A DNA stretch of 64,000 bases from Bacilli bacterium (GTDB taxonomy: Bacteria > Bacillota_I > Bacilli_A > RFN20 > CAG-826): assembly GCA_022482735.1 (NCBI GenBank), contig JAKVOO010000001.1, positions 305,699 to 369,698 on the forward strand. The letters are read 5' to 3'. The position numbers were made by a program, and so were the translations under genes. The notes beneath the pieces were generated by a model. That model made no database searches, was not told the DNA's origin, and worked only from the letters and a program-made list of their open reading frames with translations. Below, piece after piece: positions 54,295-64,000 of this stretch (position 1 is its first letter; every line of letters starts with the position of its first letter).

Positions 54295-55602
54295 TTATTC
54301 GATTATTTCATAGACAATCGGACGGGGAGTAACTTCGTCTTTTTGAAGTTTAAACGCCCGCTGAATATCCACAATAACCGGTTGATAACTAACGGCATCG
54401 ACATCGGTATAGATATCAGCCAATTTATCCCCTTTAGAAACTTTGGCTCCGACCTTTTTATCGACGATAATTCCCGCCGCTGGATCAATCACATCGTCTT
54501 TCGTCGCCCGTCCGGCTCCAAGCTGCATCGCAGCCACGCCAATCTCTAGGCAATCAATCCGACCAACATATCCATCCGCATCCGCGTAAACTTCCTCATG
54601 ATGTTTTGAAACAACAAATTGGCTTGGATTATCGATGTAGGATACATCTCCACCTTGGGCTTTTACCATTGCTTTAAATTTATTGAGCGCACTGCCATCT
54701 TTAATTTTTGCCCGCGCAAGAGCTTCACCTTCCTCAAGCGTCGAAACCACTTTTCCCTGGACTAAAATAACTCCCGCTGCCTTGATACATAAAGTAACAA
54801 AATCATCCGGTCCATGACCATTTAAGGTGTCAATCGCTTCCTTTACCTCAAGATTGTTGCCAACCGCACGACCAAGAGGTTGATCCATATCGGTTAAAAT
54901 TGCTCTTGTATCCCGCTTTACGCCATCACCAATTTCCACCATTGTTCGGGCTAATTTACGGGCATCCTCGATGGTTTTCATAAAAGCGCCACTACCGAAT
55001 TTTACATCCAAAAGAATTGTATCCGCCCCACTTGCTAATTTCTTGCTCATAATGGAAGAGGCGATTAAAGGAATACTTTCAACTGTTCCCGTCACGTCGC
55101 GAAGAGCATATAGTTTTTTGTCAGCGGGGACTAAATCAGCTGTTTGACCGATAATCGCAATGCCAATATCATTTACTTGCTTGATAAACCGCCCGATAGG
55201 AAGCGAGATGCTCATACCCGGAATTGATTCTAATTTATCTAAAGTACCACCGGTATGACCCAATCCTCGGCCGCTCATTTTCGCCAAGCGAACACCACAG
55301 CTGGCAACGATTGGTCCAACGACCATGCTGGTTTTATCACCCACGCCACCCGTGGAATGCTTGTCGACTTTCACACCTTTAATTTGCGAAAGATCGACCA
55401 CATCGCCCGAGTACATCATCGCCTTGGTTAAAGCGACCGTCTCATCTTTATTCATCCCCTGAAAAACAATTGCCATCGCTAATGCGCTCGCTTGGTAATC
55501 AGGAATTGTTCCTTTCGTATATCCTTCGACAAAAAAATTGATTTCTTGTTCACTAAGAACGCCACCATCGCGCTTCTTGGTGATAATATCTGCCATTCTC
55601 AT
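54295..55602 (-). CDS. pdp: Pyrimidine-nucleoside phosphorylase
   Basis: 435-residue enzyme cleaving thymidine, deoxyuridine and uridine with phosphate. Signature SGRGLGHTGGTLDKLESIPG, phosphate site KHSTGGVGDKTS, and the C-terminal biotinyl-like domain (GIIVDKKVGAKVSKGD). The mode of active-site residues suits Gram-positive Pdp, broader than E. coli DeoA. With deoC (23.9 kb) and cdd (21.5 kb) it makes a nucleoside salvage set, though the genes are scattered. Confidence 0.95.
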   Translation of the reverse strand: MRMADIITKKRDGGVLSEQEINFFVEGYTKGTIPDYQASALAMAIVFQGMNKDETVALTKAMMYSGDVVDLSQIKGVKVDKHSTGGVGDKTSMVVGPIVASCGVRLAKMSGRGLGHTGGTLDKLESIPGMSISLPIGRFIKQVNDIGIAIIGQTADLVPADKKLYALRDVTGTVESIPLIASSIMSKKLASGADTILLDVKFGSGAFMKTIEDARKLARTMVEIGDGVKRDTRAILTDMDQPLGRAVGNNLEVKEAIDTLNGHGPDDFVTLCIKAAGVILVQGKVVSTLEEGEALARAKIKDGSALNKFKAMVKAQGGDVSYIDNPSQFVVSKHHEEVYADADGYVGRIDCLEIGVAAMQLGAGRATKDDVIDPAAGIIVDKKVGAKVSKGDKLADIYTDVDAVSYQPVIVDIQRAFKLQKDEVTPRPIVYEIIE

Positions 55603-55689
55603 AATTTAAAACTCCTTGGCTATATTATATAATAAAAAAGTATATTTAGTTGGCAATTTTATTTTTTTCTTAAAAAAAGAGGCTTTTTC

Positions 55690-56952
55690 ATGAATATTGA
55701 AGAATACATTGAGTCGATTTTTCCCGTTAATATCGCTACCCCTTTAATTGAATCTTTATCAAAGCCAGCAATTCACGCTGCTTTGCTTAATCCCAAGAAG
55801 ATTTCGGATGATCATTTTTTGGAGTTGTTTCCTCTAGCTCAAAAGCATCCTCTGGTTCCCCATGCCTTTATATACAATCCTGCAATTTACGATTTAGGCA
55901 AAACCATCTATCACGACGCTGGTGCGTTTTATCTTCAAGATCCCAGCGCTATGAGCGTAGCCAACTTTTTTCAGTATGAAGCTAATGATGTCATATTAGA
56001 TTTTGCCGCCGCTCCCGGCGGAAAAACCATTCAGGCGGCGATGCGACTTAACGATAAAGGCACTATTATAAGCAATGATATTGATGGGCTTCGCGCGCTA
56101 ACTCTTTCAAAAAACGTTGAACGTATGGGTTTAGGAAATGTTATCGTTACAAATAATGATCTTCAAAATGTCGACTTTAAAAATCTTTTATTTGATAAAA
56201 TATTTCTCGATGCCCCCTGCTCCGGAAGCGGTATGCTTCGTAAAAGCCAAGCGATGCACGACGATTGGTCGTTAGCAAAAGTTTTACGGTTTGCGGATAT
56301 TCAAAAAAAACTGATAATCCGCGCGTTTGATCTTCTTAAACCAGGAGGAAAACTTTTATATTCGACCTGCTCTTTTTCCTATGAGGAAAATGAAGCAATT
56401 GTCGAGCATCTTTTAAAACAAAGAGCGGCCATTATTCTTCCTTTAACCACTGAAGAATATGTTCATCATTCGCCAAAAATAAAAGAGGCAATTTATTTTC
56501 TTCCCTCCATTTTTCCGGGTGAAGGGCAATTTGTTGCTTGTCTTCAAAAACCAAATGAAAGTTCAGTGAATCATTTTATTTCCCCTGAATGCCATTCATT
56601 TTTTAATTATCCATTAAAAGGACAACTATTAAAAAGAAACGACGAATTTTATCTTTTAAATCCTGCGATTGAAATCAGTAAAAGTTTTAATATCTTACGC
56701 TCGGGAGTAAAAGTAGCCGTCGCTCGTGGTGACCATCTACTACCGGATCATCACCTTGCTCACTATTTAGACTGGGAAAATAGTATTGAACTTACCGCGG
56801 ATGAAATGAAAAAGTATCGCCATGGCGATACTTTACCGCGCCAAATAGCTAACGGCTTTTATGTAGTAAGTTATGATCATATCAACCTTGGTTGGGTAAA
56901 AGCCGTTGATGGCATTCTCAAAAATCACTATCCGAAAGGACTAAGACACTAG
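55690..56952 (+). CDS. rRNA cytosine-C5 methyltransferase, RsmF-like
   Basis: 420-residue NOL1/NOP2/Sun-family methyltransferase. SAM motif I DFAAAPGGKTIQAA, motif IV DAPCSGSGMLRK with the releasing Cys, motif VI STCSFSYEENEAIV with the catalytic Cys in TCS. A C-terminal PUA-like extension of about 130 residues (RHGDTL and GLGWVK-type segments) fits RsmF or the Firmicute YebU-like group rather than RsmB. Its end overlaps the convergent plsC gene by four bases. Confidence 0.9.
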   Translation: MNIEEYIESIFPVNIATPLIESLSKPAIHAALLNPKKISDDHFLELFPLAQKHPLVPHAFIYNPAIYDLGKTIYHDAGAFYLQDPSAMSVANFFQYEANDVILDFAAAPGGKTIQAAMRLNDKGTIISNDIDGLRALTLSKNVERMGLGNVIVTNNDLQNVDFKNLLFDKIFLDAPCSGSGMLRKSQAMHDDWSLAKVLRFADIQKKLIIRAFDLLKPGGKLLYSTCSFSYEENEAIVEHLLKQRAAIILPLTTEEYVHHSPKIKEAIYFLPSIFPGEGQFVACLQKPNESSVNHFISPECHSFFNYPLKGQLLKRNDEFYLLNPAIEISKSFNILRSGVKVAVARGDHLLPDHHLAHYLDWENSIELTADEMKKYRHGDTLPRQIANGFYVVSYDHINLGWVKAVDGILKNHYPKGLRH

Positions 56953-57728
56953 TTGCTAATTAATTCTTTCTGACGTTTGGTGAGAAAAGCCGAAATACGA
57001 TTATTCTCCTTTTCACGAATATCATTAACCATCGATTGCATGAGTTCCTGAAATTTTTTGCTGAGTCCAACACTGCCTAACTTTTCACTGGAAGGTAAAT
57101 AGGGTGGCATAATTAAAACCTCAATTGGAAATGTCTTCCAATTAGTGGATAAAAGTAAGGCAAATTGGGTTCCAATTACGGCAACAGGAACAATTTCGAC
57201 ATCCAAAACTTCCGGCACTTTAAAGGCTCCCGGTTTAAACATTCCTAAATCCGCCGAGTATTTGCGGTTGCGGGTTCCTTCGGGAAAAATCACTACTGTT
57301 CGTCCTCCCTGGAGAATTTTCTTAACCTTTGACATTGCTTTAACTTCTTGTTTTAAATCTTCTCGATTAAGAAAAACAGCATCAATAGACTGAAGAATTC
57401 GACCGATAAAAGGCATCTTTTTTGCCTCTTTTTTTGCAACAAACAACAGAGGTTTGTCGGTAATTGCCATGATGACAATTGGATCAAGAAAACCAAAGTG
57501 ATTAACGATAATATACTGGGGTTTTTGACGCCGGATATACCCTAATCCTTGATGATGAACATCCAGTCGAATATCCTTAACAAATTGCAGACATAATTTG
57601 TGAGCCTTCGCATATCTTTGCGAGAGCGGATACTTCTCGGGATGCCGAGAGTAAGCGAAAATCCAAGCAAAATATGCCCATATTAATTTCGGTACAAAGA
57701 CAAACACTAGCCGTAGGTATTTCCACAT
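56949..57728 (-). CDS. plsC: 1-acyl-sn-glycerol-3-phosphate acyltransferase
   Basis: 259-residue membrane-associated acyltransferase making phosphatidic acid. Motif I NHFGFLD (HxxxxD), motif III FPEGTRNRK, and an N-terminal hydrophobic segment are present. It acts after PlsY (1560-2240). About nine bases follow the pulA stop. Confidence 0.92.
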   Translation of the reverse strand: MWKYLRLVFVFVPKLIWAYFAWIFAYSRHPEKYPLSQRYAKAHKLCLQFVKDIRLDVHHQGLGYIRRQKPQYIIVNHFGFLDPIVIMAITDKPLLFVAKKEAKKMPFIGRILQSIDAVFLNREDLKQEVKAMSKVKKILQGGRTVVIFPEGTRNRKYSADLGMFKPGAFKVPEVLDVEIVPVAVIGTQFALLLSTNWKTFPIEVLIMPPYLPSSEKLGSVGLSKKFQELMQSMVNDIREKENNRISAFLTKRQKELISN

Positions 57729-57737
57729 AATAAGCCC

Positions 57738-59900
57738 CTATAATTCAAAATCATCTTCATGACGAAGCCCTACAATTATAACACTGAGGGGCGGAATCAT
57801 TACGCGACGAACAAAAGTTTCTAACTTTCCCGCTACATAGCCCGAACTAGAAAAAATTATTTTCGCGTAATTCTTTAGTTCATAAAAAATGTTTTCTTTG
57901 CTCGGATTGATAAAGACCGAAAATTGCTTATAAGCATCTTGGGGCGGAAGTTTCACGTAGTCAATTAAGAGCCCCCCTGAAGGTAGGTCTTCAAATTCAA
58001 TCATATCTTCAATATGGTTGGTTTGGTCTTCCCGCAAAAATCCACAATCTTTACGTAATTTGGTTAATTCGTAAAAATAATTGGCCATCTCTAAGCGATC
58101 ATCCAATTTAACATAGGCGAATTGATTAACTTTATCCCCACTCTTATAGGAGTTAAAATCACCAAACTTGCTGAGGCCAATCTCCTGTCCCTGATGAAAA
58201 AAAGGCACACCAAAAGCTATCATATTAACGGCATTTATCAATTTTATCCTTTGTAGAATATCCCGTTCGCTATCTTCGGGGGTTGCGATTACCAACTTAT
58301 CAAAAAGCGTACTATTATCATGGCATTCAACATAGTTGATCGATTGATGTGGAAATTGGAATTTAGGTTTAAAAACTAAGTCCAAAGAACTTCCCACATA
58401 GGCAAATTTAAAGCCTAATCGATATTCTTCCGCTCCCGACAGATAGCCTTTATCCGCTAAATGATCATCGGCCGTCGGACCCTTGACAATGTCGCGGAAT
58501 GAATCGTTAAAAAAAGCATATCCGGGTAAAAGATGAGCATTATCCATTGTTGCTCTTTCGCTGCTAGAAAGCGCAGTCGGCATATTCCAGCCTTCCCCAT
58601 AAAGCATAAATCCGGCTTTAAGTTTACGCGTTTCTTCGGCGATAATTTTCATCGTCGAAATATCCAATATGCCCATCAAATCAAATCGATAACCATCAAT
58701 TCCATAAAATGTAATCCAATGTTTGATGGCCTGAATAATTAAATGCCGAACCATCGGTCTTTCGCTAGCCAAATCATTTCCGCAAAACGATCCATTTGAT
58801 AGTTTGCCATCCTCTTGCCGTCGAAAGTAAAAATTAGGAACAACGCGCTCAAAAACACTGGTTGATGATTCGTAAACATGATTAAAGACCACATCCATAT
58901 TGACCCTGATCCCCGCCTGGTGAAACGCAGAAACCATCGATCTCACCTCTTTAATCCGAGTGTAAGGATCACTTGGATTGGTAGACAATGAACCTTCGGG
59001 AACAAGGTATTGCGCTGGATCATATCCCCAATTATAGGAGGCATGCGGGTTAGTTTCATCAACGGTGGCAAAATCATATATCGGCATTAACTGCAAATGG
59101 GTAATACCGAGGGATACCAAGTAATCAATTCCCACCTTATTACCTTGCCGCGTTTTGGCCCGATGCTCAATTAAGCCACGATATGTTCCCTTGCTGCGGA
59201 TAGTTGTCGTCTTATCAATGGTCATATCGCGAACGCTTGCCTCATAAATAATCGCATCATTATAGTTGCTAAAAGGCGGCAGCTTGTTCTCATATAATGG
59301 CGTTTTAATTCGAGCTAAATTTACCACCGCCGAGCGATGGCCATTTTCCGTTGATGCTATGGCATAAGGATCGGTAGTTGAAACTATCTGTCCGGAATTA
59401 ACAATCGAAAAATAATATCTTGCTCCATCAAGATTCTTATCAATCCGAGCCCGAAAAACGCCTTTTTCTTCGCGTCGCATCATCTGCCGATACTCATGGG
59501 CATGAAGTTCATACACCACTTCAACTTGCGAGGCTAATGGTGCCCATAATTGAAAAATAGTCGCCTTAGTTGTATAGACAAATCCCAAAGGTTCGGGATA
59601 ATAAAATTTTTCGTCAAAGTCGGCAAACTCGGTAGCTTTAGTTACATCGAGAGCAGTCCGGCCAAAGTTGGCGCTTATAATATCGTAGGCGTGGCCCAAC
59701 TCCAATGGCGCGTCCAGCCGTATATCATAGGCATAAGTATTAAACTGCACCGTCACTTTTTCAATATTGGAGAGTTTTTGCGTAGTTCCATCCTTCACCA
59801 TAGTAAAACTGGGGTTATCAAGTTTAGAAAGGTGAGCATAAATGAGCACCCGAATTAAATCTGGTTCAAGTAGTTTGGCTTTAAAAATATAATCCGACAT
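57738..59900 (-). CDS. pulA: Type I pullulanase
   Basis: 720-residue glycoside hydrolase family 13 debranching enzyme, cutting alpha-1,6 links in pullulan and glycogen-like chains. N-terminal beta domain, the type I signature YNWGYDPAQY, nucleophile Asp in GYRFDLMGI, acid/base Glu in LYGEGW and the third Asp in ECHDNSTLFDKL. No signal peptide, so intracellular, as for B. subtilis AmyX. It is placed between lipid genes with spacing of about ten bases and two bases to acpS. Confidence 0.95.
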   Translation of the reverse strand: MSDYIFKAKLLEPDLIRVLIYAHLSKLDNPSFTMVKDGTTQKLSNIEKVTVQFNTYAYDIRLDAPLELGHAYDIISANFGRTALDVTKATEFADFDEKFYYPEPLGFVYTTKATIFQLWAPLASQVEVVYELHAHEYRQMMRREEKGVFRARIDKNLDGARYYFSIVNSGQIVSTTDPYAIASTENGHRSAVVNLARIKTPLYENKLPPFSNYNDAIIYEASVRDMTIDKTTTIRSKGTYRGLIEHRAKTRQGNKVGIDYLVSLGITHLQLMPIYDFATVDETNPHASYNWGYDPAQYLVPEGSLSTNPSDPYTRIKEVRSMVSAFHQAGIRVNMDVVFNHVYESSTSVFERVVPNFYFRRQEDGKLSNGSFCGNDLASERPMVRHLIIQAIKHWITFYGIDGYRFDLMGILDISTMKIIAEETRKLKAGFMLYGEGWNMPTALSSSERATMDNAHLLPGYAFFNDSFRDIVKGPTADDHLADKGYLSGAEEYRLGFKFAYVGSSLDLVFKPKFQFPHQSINYVECHDNSTLFDKLVIATPEDSERDILQRIKLINAVNMIAFGVPFFHQGQEIGLSKFGDFNSYKSGDKVNQFAYVKLDDRLEMANYFYELTKLRKDCGFLREDQTNHIEDMIEFEDLPSGGLLIDYVKLPPQDAYKQFSVFINPSKENIFYELKNYAKIIFSSSGYVAGKLETFVRRVMIPPLSVIIVGLRHEDDFEL

Positions 59901-59902
59901 AA

Positions 59903-60229
59903 TTATTTTCCTTCTTCGATATTGACGATAGCAATGGCAATTCCTCCATCGTGACTAATCGAAACATTATCATAGATTCCCTTTTCAAAATAAATATAAG
60001 GTCGTCCATTGTCAAAGTATAGTATTTCAATCCGCTTAAATGCAACTTGATGCTCAAAGCGATTAGCTTTTAAAAAAGCTTCCTTAGCAGCGAAGTGACC
60101 CGCAACAAATTCGAGGCTCTCTTTTCTTCGCTTATACTCATTAAACTCATTCGTACTTAAGACCCGGGCAATCAAGTTCGGTTTGTCCTTAAATCTTTGA
60201 ATGGAAACAATATCGATACCAATGCTCAT
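59903..60229 (-). CDS. acpS: Holo-[acyl-carrier-protein] synthase
   Basis: 108-residue phosphopantetheinyl transferase activating acyl carrier protein. GIDIVSIQRF, the metal motif FAAKEAFLKA, and VSISHDGGIAIAIV are present. The start at 60229 is chosen to match the family; 12 more codons in frame overlap ftsK. Its stop is two bases before pulA. Confidence 0.95.
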   Translation of the reverse strand: MSIGIDIVSIQRFKDKPNLIARVLSTNEFNEYKRRKESLEFVAGHFAAKEAFLKANRFEHQVAFKRIEILYFDNGRPYIYFEKGIYDNVSISHDGGIAIAIVNIEEGK

Positions 60230-60230
60230 A

Positions 60231-62705
60231 TTAGTAATCCCCGTGATCAATTTTTGTTTCCTCAATTGATTGAGGATTGCGTTTTATAACTAAAGACCCG
60301 CGGGCGGAATTTGACTCTGAACTATCATCGACAATTCCTTCACTTTGCAGTTTACGGAAAATTCTCATTGCCCGCGGAAACCCAAAGTTAAATGTCCGCT
60401 GAATTTTGGATATCGACGTATACTCTTGACTCATGACCCATTTTTTAACTTCCAAATAGGCATCATCGTGATCACTTCCTTCGCCATCAAAACTTGGTCC
60501 CATTGCGCTATGATCAGTCAGGTCAAAGAAGTTATCATCATACTCGGTTTTAAATTGATGCTTTAAGTAATCAACTACCCGTCGAATTTCACGGCCATCG
60601 ATAAAAGCACCCTGTACCCGAACAAAACCATTACGGGAAACCTGAGGACAATCTACCAACATATCCCCATTTCCTAATAGTTGTTCCGCGCCACCTTCAT
60701 TTAAAATAGTGGTCGAATCAACCGTTGAGGCCATCATTAAGGCCACACGCACTGGAAGATTGGCCTTTATTACACCGGTAATAACATTGACAGAAGGTCG
60801 TTGTGTAGAAATAACCAGGTGAATTCCAGCAGCTCGTGATTTTTGGGCTAGTCTTACAATGGGAGTTGCGATGTCCTTGGCTCCTTCAACTAAATCCGCA
60901 TATTCATCAATAACAACGACTATTTTAGGCATCATTGGTAATCCATTACCAATTGCATAGTCATTATATTGACTGATTTTCGATACCCCCGCCTCTTCAA
61001 ACCGTAAATAGCGATCTTCCATCTCCCCCACTAAACGTGACATCGCGGTTTTAGCTTCCGCATAGTCGGAAATTATAGGGCAAAAGAGGTGCGGCATGTC
61101 GCGATAGCGAGCCATTTCCACTCGCTTGGGATCAATCACAATTAAACGTAATTCGTCGGGAGAATTTCGCATTATCAAACTCATGATAAGCGAATGCATG
61201 AAAATTGATTTTCCGCTTCCCGTTGATCCGGATACCAACAGGTGAGGAAACTCTTCTAAGGGAGCCATCACCACTTCACCCGCGATATTTTTTCCAAATG
61301 GAAAGACCAGTTTGTTAGGAAGTTCCGTTGGTAAAGCTTCAAAGCATTCACGGAAACTAACTAGGGATGTTTTGCCATTAGCAATCTCTAAGCCCGATGT
61401 TGATTTTCCAGGAACAATCGTCTCAAAGCGAGCAGGAATTCCTCCTAACCGAATCGAAATATCGGGAATAACCTTCGATACCTGACTAACGGAAACATCC
61501 GGGTTCATCTTTATATCATAACGGGTTACCGCTGGGCCAATGGTATAGGAAACAGCGGAAGCTCCAACATTTAAGTTGTTAAAAGTTTGATTGATAATCG
61601 TTACCCGTTTGTCGGCTAAATCACGATTTTCTTGCGAGTTTAGATTGTCATGATGCTCATCAAGCAAAGAAGAATCAGGCAATCTTCCGCCAAGTAATGG
61701 TGAAAAGCCGCTGTCAGTTTGATAATTCATCTTTTCAACGGGAATCGTTACCCGCTCACTGACTTTATTTTCGGGATTAGGAATGGAAAAGACACTAACT
61801 TCCTCCTCGCGAATCGGCATGACCTCATCTGGGGGAGTAATGGTTGGCTCCTCCGGGGTTATAATTTCACGTTTGATCTCCTCGTGCATGTTCTCATCAG
61901 AAACAGTTGATTTAAGGACTAAAGCTTTTCTTTCCGTTTCTAAACTAGAGGCGGACTCTTCAACAAAAACCGCCTTTTGCATGCTACCAAGAGCAAGATT
62001 GGTTTGTAGATTACGATCTTTGGCTAGTGATCTATTTTTGGTAGTACCCTCTTCAGTATTTTGGTTAATAGGTTGAAGGTTCTCTAAATTACCGGCTTCG
62101 GAGAAAAAGTTCTTCTTTTTCCGTTTACTTGTCAGCGAAACCTTTATCTTAGCGGCCAATCGCCGCAAGAGCGACCAAAAAACAATCATTAAGCCGATAA
62201 AGGCTAAGCAACTCAAGGCCACTAAAGCCCCTGCTTCTTTCAGTCCGAGATATAATCCAAAATAAATGGCATTACCAAAAATGCCGCCTCCATGAAAAGC
62301 AAATGACAATGGAGTGGACATTGACTCTTGAAAATCGATTCCTAAATAAGCCGTTTGATTAAGAAAGATTGTTTTAAATGCAAAGTCAGCTGGATTTCTT
62401 TTTTCTAAATAGGCCATAAATCCAGACAAAGCGAGCAAAATCAATATGATGCCAACCGTTACCGAAGCCCGAAGCGGAAAATGCCTTTCCCGAATAAAAA
62501 TAAGCCGAACTCCCATCACAAAAAGGAGCAATACCGGTATCACATATAGGGTTCCAAAAACCCAGGTTAGGGTATAGGTTAAAAATGCTCCGATCCATTG
62601 GTTAAGAATAATCAACAAGCCAAAAAGGGCAAGCATGATGCCCCAGGGGACATCAATACGTGCCGATCGGTTCTTTTTAGAGGTTGATTCCGTACTTTTA
62701 CTCAT
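60231..62705 (-). CDS. ftsK: DNA translocase FtsK/SpoIIIE
   Basis: 824-residue translocase for chromosome segregation. Four membrane segments in the first 190 residues, a low-complexity linker (about 200-350), then the motor with Walker A VSGSTGSGKS, DPKRVEMARY, Walker B VVVIDEYADLV, STQRPSVNVITGVIKAN and the C-terminal gamma winged helix (SISKIQRTFNFGFPRA). The start at 62705 follows AGGTGG; a GTG four codons upstream would overlap it. Directly after the RNase J gene, as rnjB and spoIIIE are near each other in Bacillus. Confidence 0.97.
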   Translation of the reverse strand: MSKSTESTSKKNRSARIDVPWGIMLALFGLLIILNQWIGAFLTYTLTWVFGTLYVIPVLLLFVMGVRLIFIRERHFPLRASVTVGIILILLALSGFMAYLEKRNPADFAFKTIFLNQTAYLGIDFQESMSTPLSFAFHGGGIFGNAIYFGLYLGLKEAGALVALSCLAFIGLMIVFWSLLRRLAAKIKVSLTSKRKKKNFFSEAGNLENLQPINQNTEEGTTKNRSLAKDRNLQTNLALGSMQKAVFVEESASSLETERKALVLKSTVSDENMHEEIKREIITPEEPTITPPDEVMPIREEEVSVFSIPNPENKVSERVTIPVEKMNYQTDSGFSPLLGGRLPDSSLLDEHHDNLNSQENRDLADKRVTIINQTFNNLNVGASAVSYTIGPAVTRYDIKMNPDVSVSQVSKVIPDISIRLGGIPARFETIVPGKSTSGLEIANGKTSLVSFRECFEALPTELPNKLVFPFGKNIAGEVVMAPLEEFPHLLVSGSTGSGKSIFMHSLIMSLIMRNSPDELRLIVIDPKRVEMARYRDMPHLFCPIISDYAEAKTAMSRLVGEMEDRYLRFEEAGVSKISQYNDYAIGNGLPMMPKIVVVIDEYADLVEGAKDIATPIVRLAQKSRAAGIHLVISTQRPSVNVITGVIKANLPVRVALMMASTVDSTTILNEGGAEQLLGNGDMLVDCPQVSRNGFVRVQGAFIDGREIRRVVDYLKHQFKTEYDDNFFDLTDHSAMGPSFDGEGSDHDDAYLEVKKWVMSQEYTSISKIQRTFNFGFPRAMRIFRKLQSEGIVDDSSESNSARGSLVIKRNPQSIEETKIDHGDY

Positions 62706-62781
62706 AGATAAGTCCACCTATCGGTATATGTTAATTATACCTAGAAGTGGAATTTGAATAAACCTAAACTTTCATTTAAAT

Positions 62782-64000
62782 TCAGTCTACTACCGAAATT
62801 AAAGGCAAAATCATCGGACTGCGTCTTGTCTCTCGCCACACAAAGCGCTTTGCACGCTCACTTATATCTTCCGCACACTTATCTGCATTAAAGGAGCCTT
62901 TTTTCAAGAAGTCATTTACACTTGTAACCAAAAGCTTCGTAAGTTCATTAATAATAGCGTCGTTTTCGCGAACAAAAACAAATCCCCGCATTTGAATATC
63001 TGGTCCAGCAACCACCTTAGCGGCAGATTTTGAAACCGCGATACCCATGACAATTACGCCATCATCGGAAAGAATGGTTCGATCGTCAAGAACGGTGGAT
63101 GTTGTATCACCAACCCCCGTGCCGTCAATATATAAATCTCCGGTGGGAACAACTTCGTCTCCAGCCGCATAAAGTCGAGCTTTACCTTCAGTAAACTTGA
63201 TAGTCATACCATTGTCTAAAAGAAAAATATTGTTGTGGGAAAGTTGAACATCCATGCCAACCGCTAATTTAGCATTAGCCATCAATTGCTTATATTCACC
63301 TTTGACAGGAATGTAATATTGCGGTTTAAGAAGTGATATCATCATCTTTAAATCTTCTTCGCTCGCGTGCATCGGTGACATCATTTTTCGATTAATTTCG
63401 TAAACTTTGACCCCGGTTTGATATAGGCAATCAATCGCATCGGTGGCCAACAATTCAAAGTTGGGAGCCGGTGGAGCGGCAACGATAAAAGTATCTTCCG
63501 GATTTAAAACAATACGCTTATCCTCGTTTTCGCCATTAGCTAAAGCTTCAATTTCCCGATATAAATCATCACCTTGCGCCATCATTAAAATAACCATATC
63601 ATTTTTCCGAACCCGCAACAAATCATCGGGGGAGACAAGATTAATTTGAGGGATTTTAAGCATGCCAATGGAATTAAACCGAGCAAAATAGTCGCGGACA
63701 TACTCATCATATAAATAGAGTTTTTTATGGTGTTTCTTAACCATATCTATAATCTCTTCCAAGTGATAAGTCGACTGATTATATAGGGAAATAAAAACCC
63801 GTCCCTGTGAATCTTGAAGGGAGCAGTAATATGGGGAGTTAAGCGATGATTTGGGGAAGTATAACCAGCCTTTTCTGCTCCTTCGCTCTCGCTTAGTAAA
63901 GCGAGAATTGGGCGTTCAGCAATCTTCGCTAGAGCATTTAAATCGTGGCGATAATGGGGGTTAGCATTATACTCAACCAAGAAATCACCACTATAAACAA
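62782..64000 (-). pseudogene. rnjB: Ribonuclease J (RnjB/J2-like), one frameshift, 5' end outside window
   Basis: Beta-CASP nuclease family. From the window edge it reads VYSGDFLVEYNANPHYRHD and ALLSESEGAEKAGYTSPNHR, then the frame breaks. Adding one base near 63814-63815 (TT) restores DSQGRVFISLYNQSTYHLEE and the rest to the RPMILPLISVVD end. The metal motif usually PxHGEY reads PVKGEY, and HxSGH is altered to SPMHAS, which fits the catalytically weak RNase J2 as I remember it. It lies directly upstream of ftsK. The N-terminal active site is outside the window. Confidence 0.82.

Noticed and set aside
1-64000. tRNA, rRNA, CRISPR array, prophage or intact insertion sequence
   Set aside because: Looked for in the gaps between genes; none seen. 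A dedicated tRNA and IS search was not possible by eye.

Overview
The window is 64 kb of a low-GC, gene-dense bacterial chromosome using the standard bacterial code: TGA ends real genes such as ispH and the zinc-ribbon gene at 27836. The gene content (sigA/dnaG, hrcA-grpE-dnaK-dnaJ under CIRCE control, a T-box on alaS, comEA/comEC, RNase J, class-II homodimeric GlyRS) and the gene order point to a member of the Bacilli. The compact genome style suggests one of the uncultured lineages near Mollicutes or Erysipelotrichia; this placement is inference. Almost every gene from 2.3 kb onward lies on the minus strand. I found no tRNA, rRNA, CRISPR array or intact insertion sequence.

Layout: parE (cut by the window edge) is divergent from plsY. 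An ECF sigma factor overlaps a membrane-anchored, probable anti-sigma gene. Next come efp-yneF and a TroABCD/R-type manganese/zinc importer operon with two visible operators. MBL hydrolase, rpmG, ispG, a CshB-like helicase and ispH follow. A glyS-dnaG-sigA-trmK-nif3 operon is next, then ybeY-cdd-era-recO preceded by an unusual C39 peptidase/membrane protein, rpsU, deoC and rpmF. The heat-shock operon hrcA-grpE-dnaK-dnaJ leads into a zinc-ribbon protein, rsmE, an unknown gene and mtaB. Upstream of it lie hemW, a small membrane protein, a degenerate Fic protein, lepA, a nuclease-helicase fusion and fmt. Then rpsT, holA, comEC, comEA, greA, two half-size chromate transporters, DUF1292-ruvX-alaS with a T-box, mnmA-dtd, rarA, pdp, an RsmF-like methyltransferase, plsC, pulA, acpS, ftsK and an RNase J2-like gene cut by the window end.

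Much of this order (comEA-comEC-holA-rpsT-lepA-hemW-hrcA-grpE-dnaK-dnaJ-rsmE-mtaB-rpsU-ybeY-cdd-era-recO-glyS-dnaG-sigA-trmK-nif3-ispH/cshB-ispG-rpmG-MBL) matches what I recall of the Bacillus subtilis chromosome. The places where genes are replaced (prmA, pgpH/phoH, comEB absent) are where unfamiliar genes sit.

Points that stand out: five single-base frameshifts in otherwise intact housekeeping genes (rsmE, hemW twice, comEC, rnjB), all between 27 and 64 kb; a C39 peptidase with an exporter-like membrane domain but no ATPase; a Fic-fold protein that has lost its catalytic motif; an EF-P with methionine at the position of the modified lysine; a clear two-operator metal-responsive promoter; a promoter with two CIRCE elements; and a comEA ribosome binding site buried in a terminator stem.
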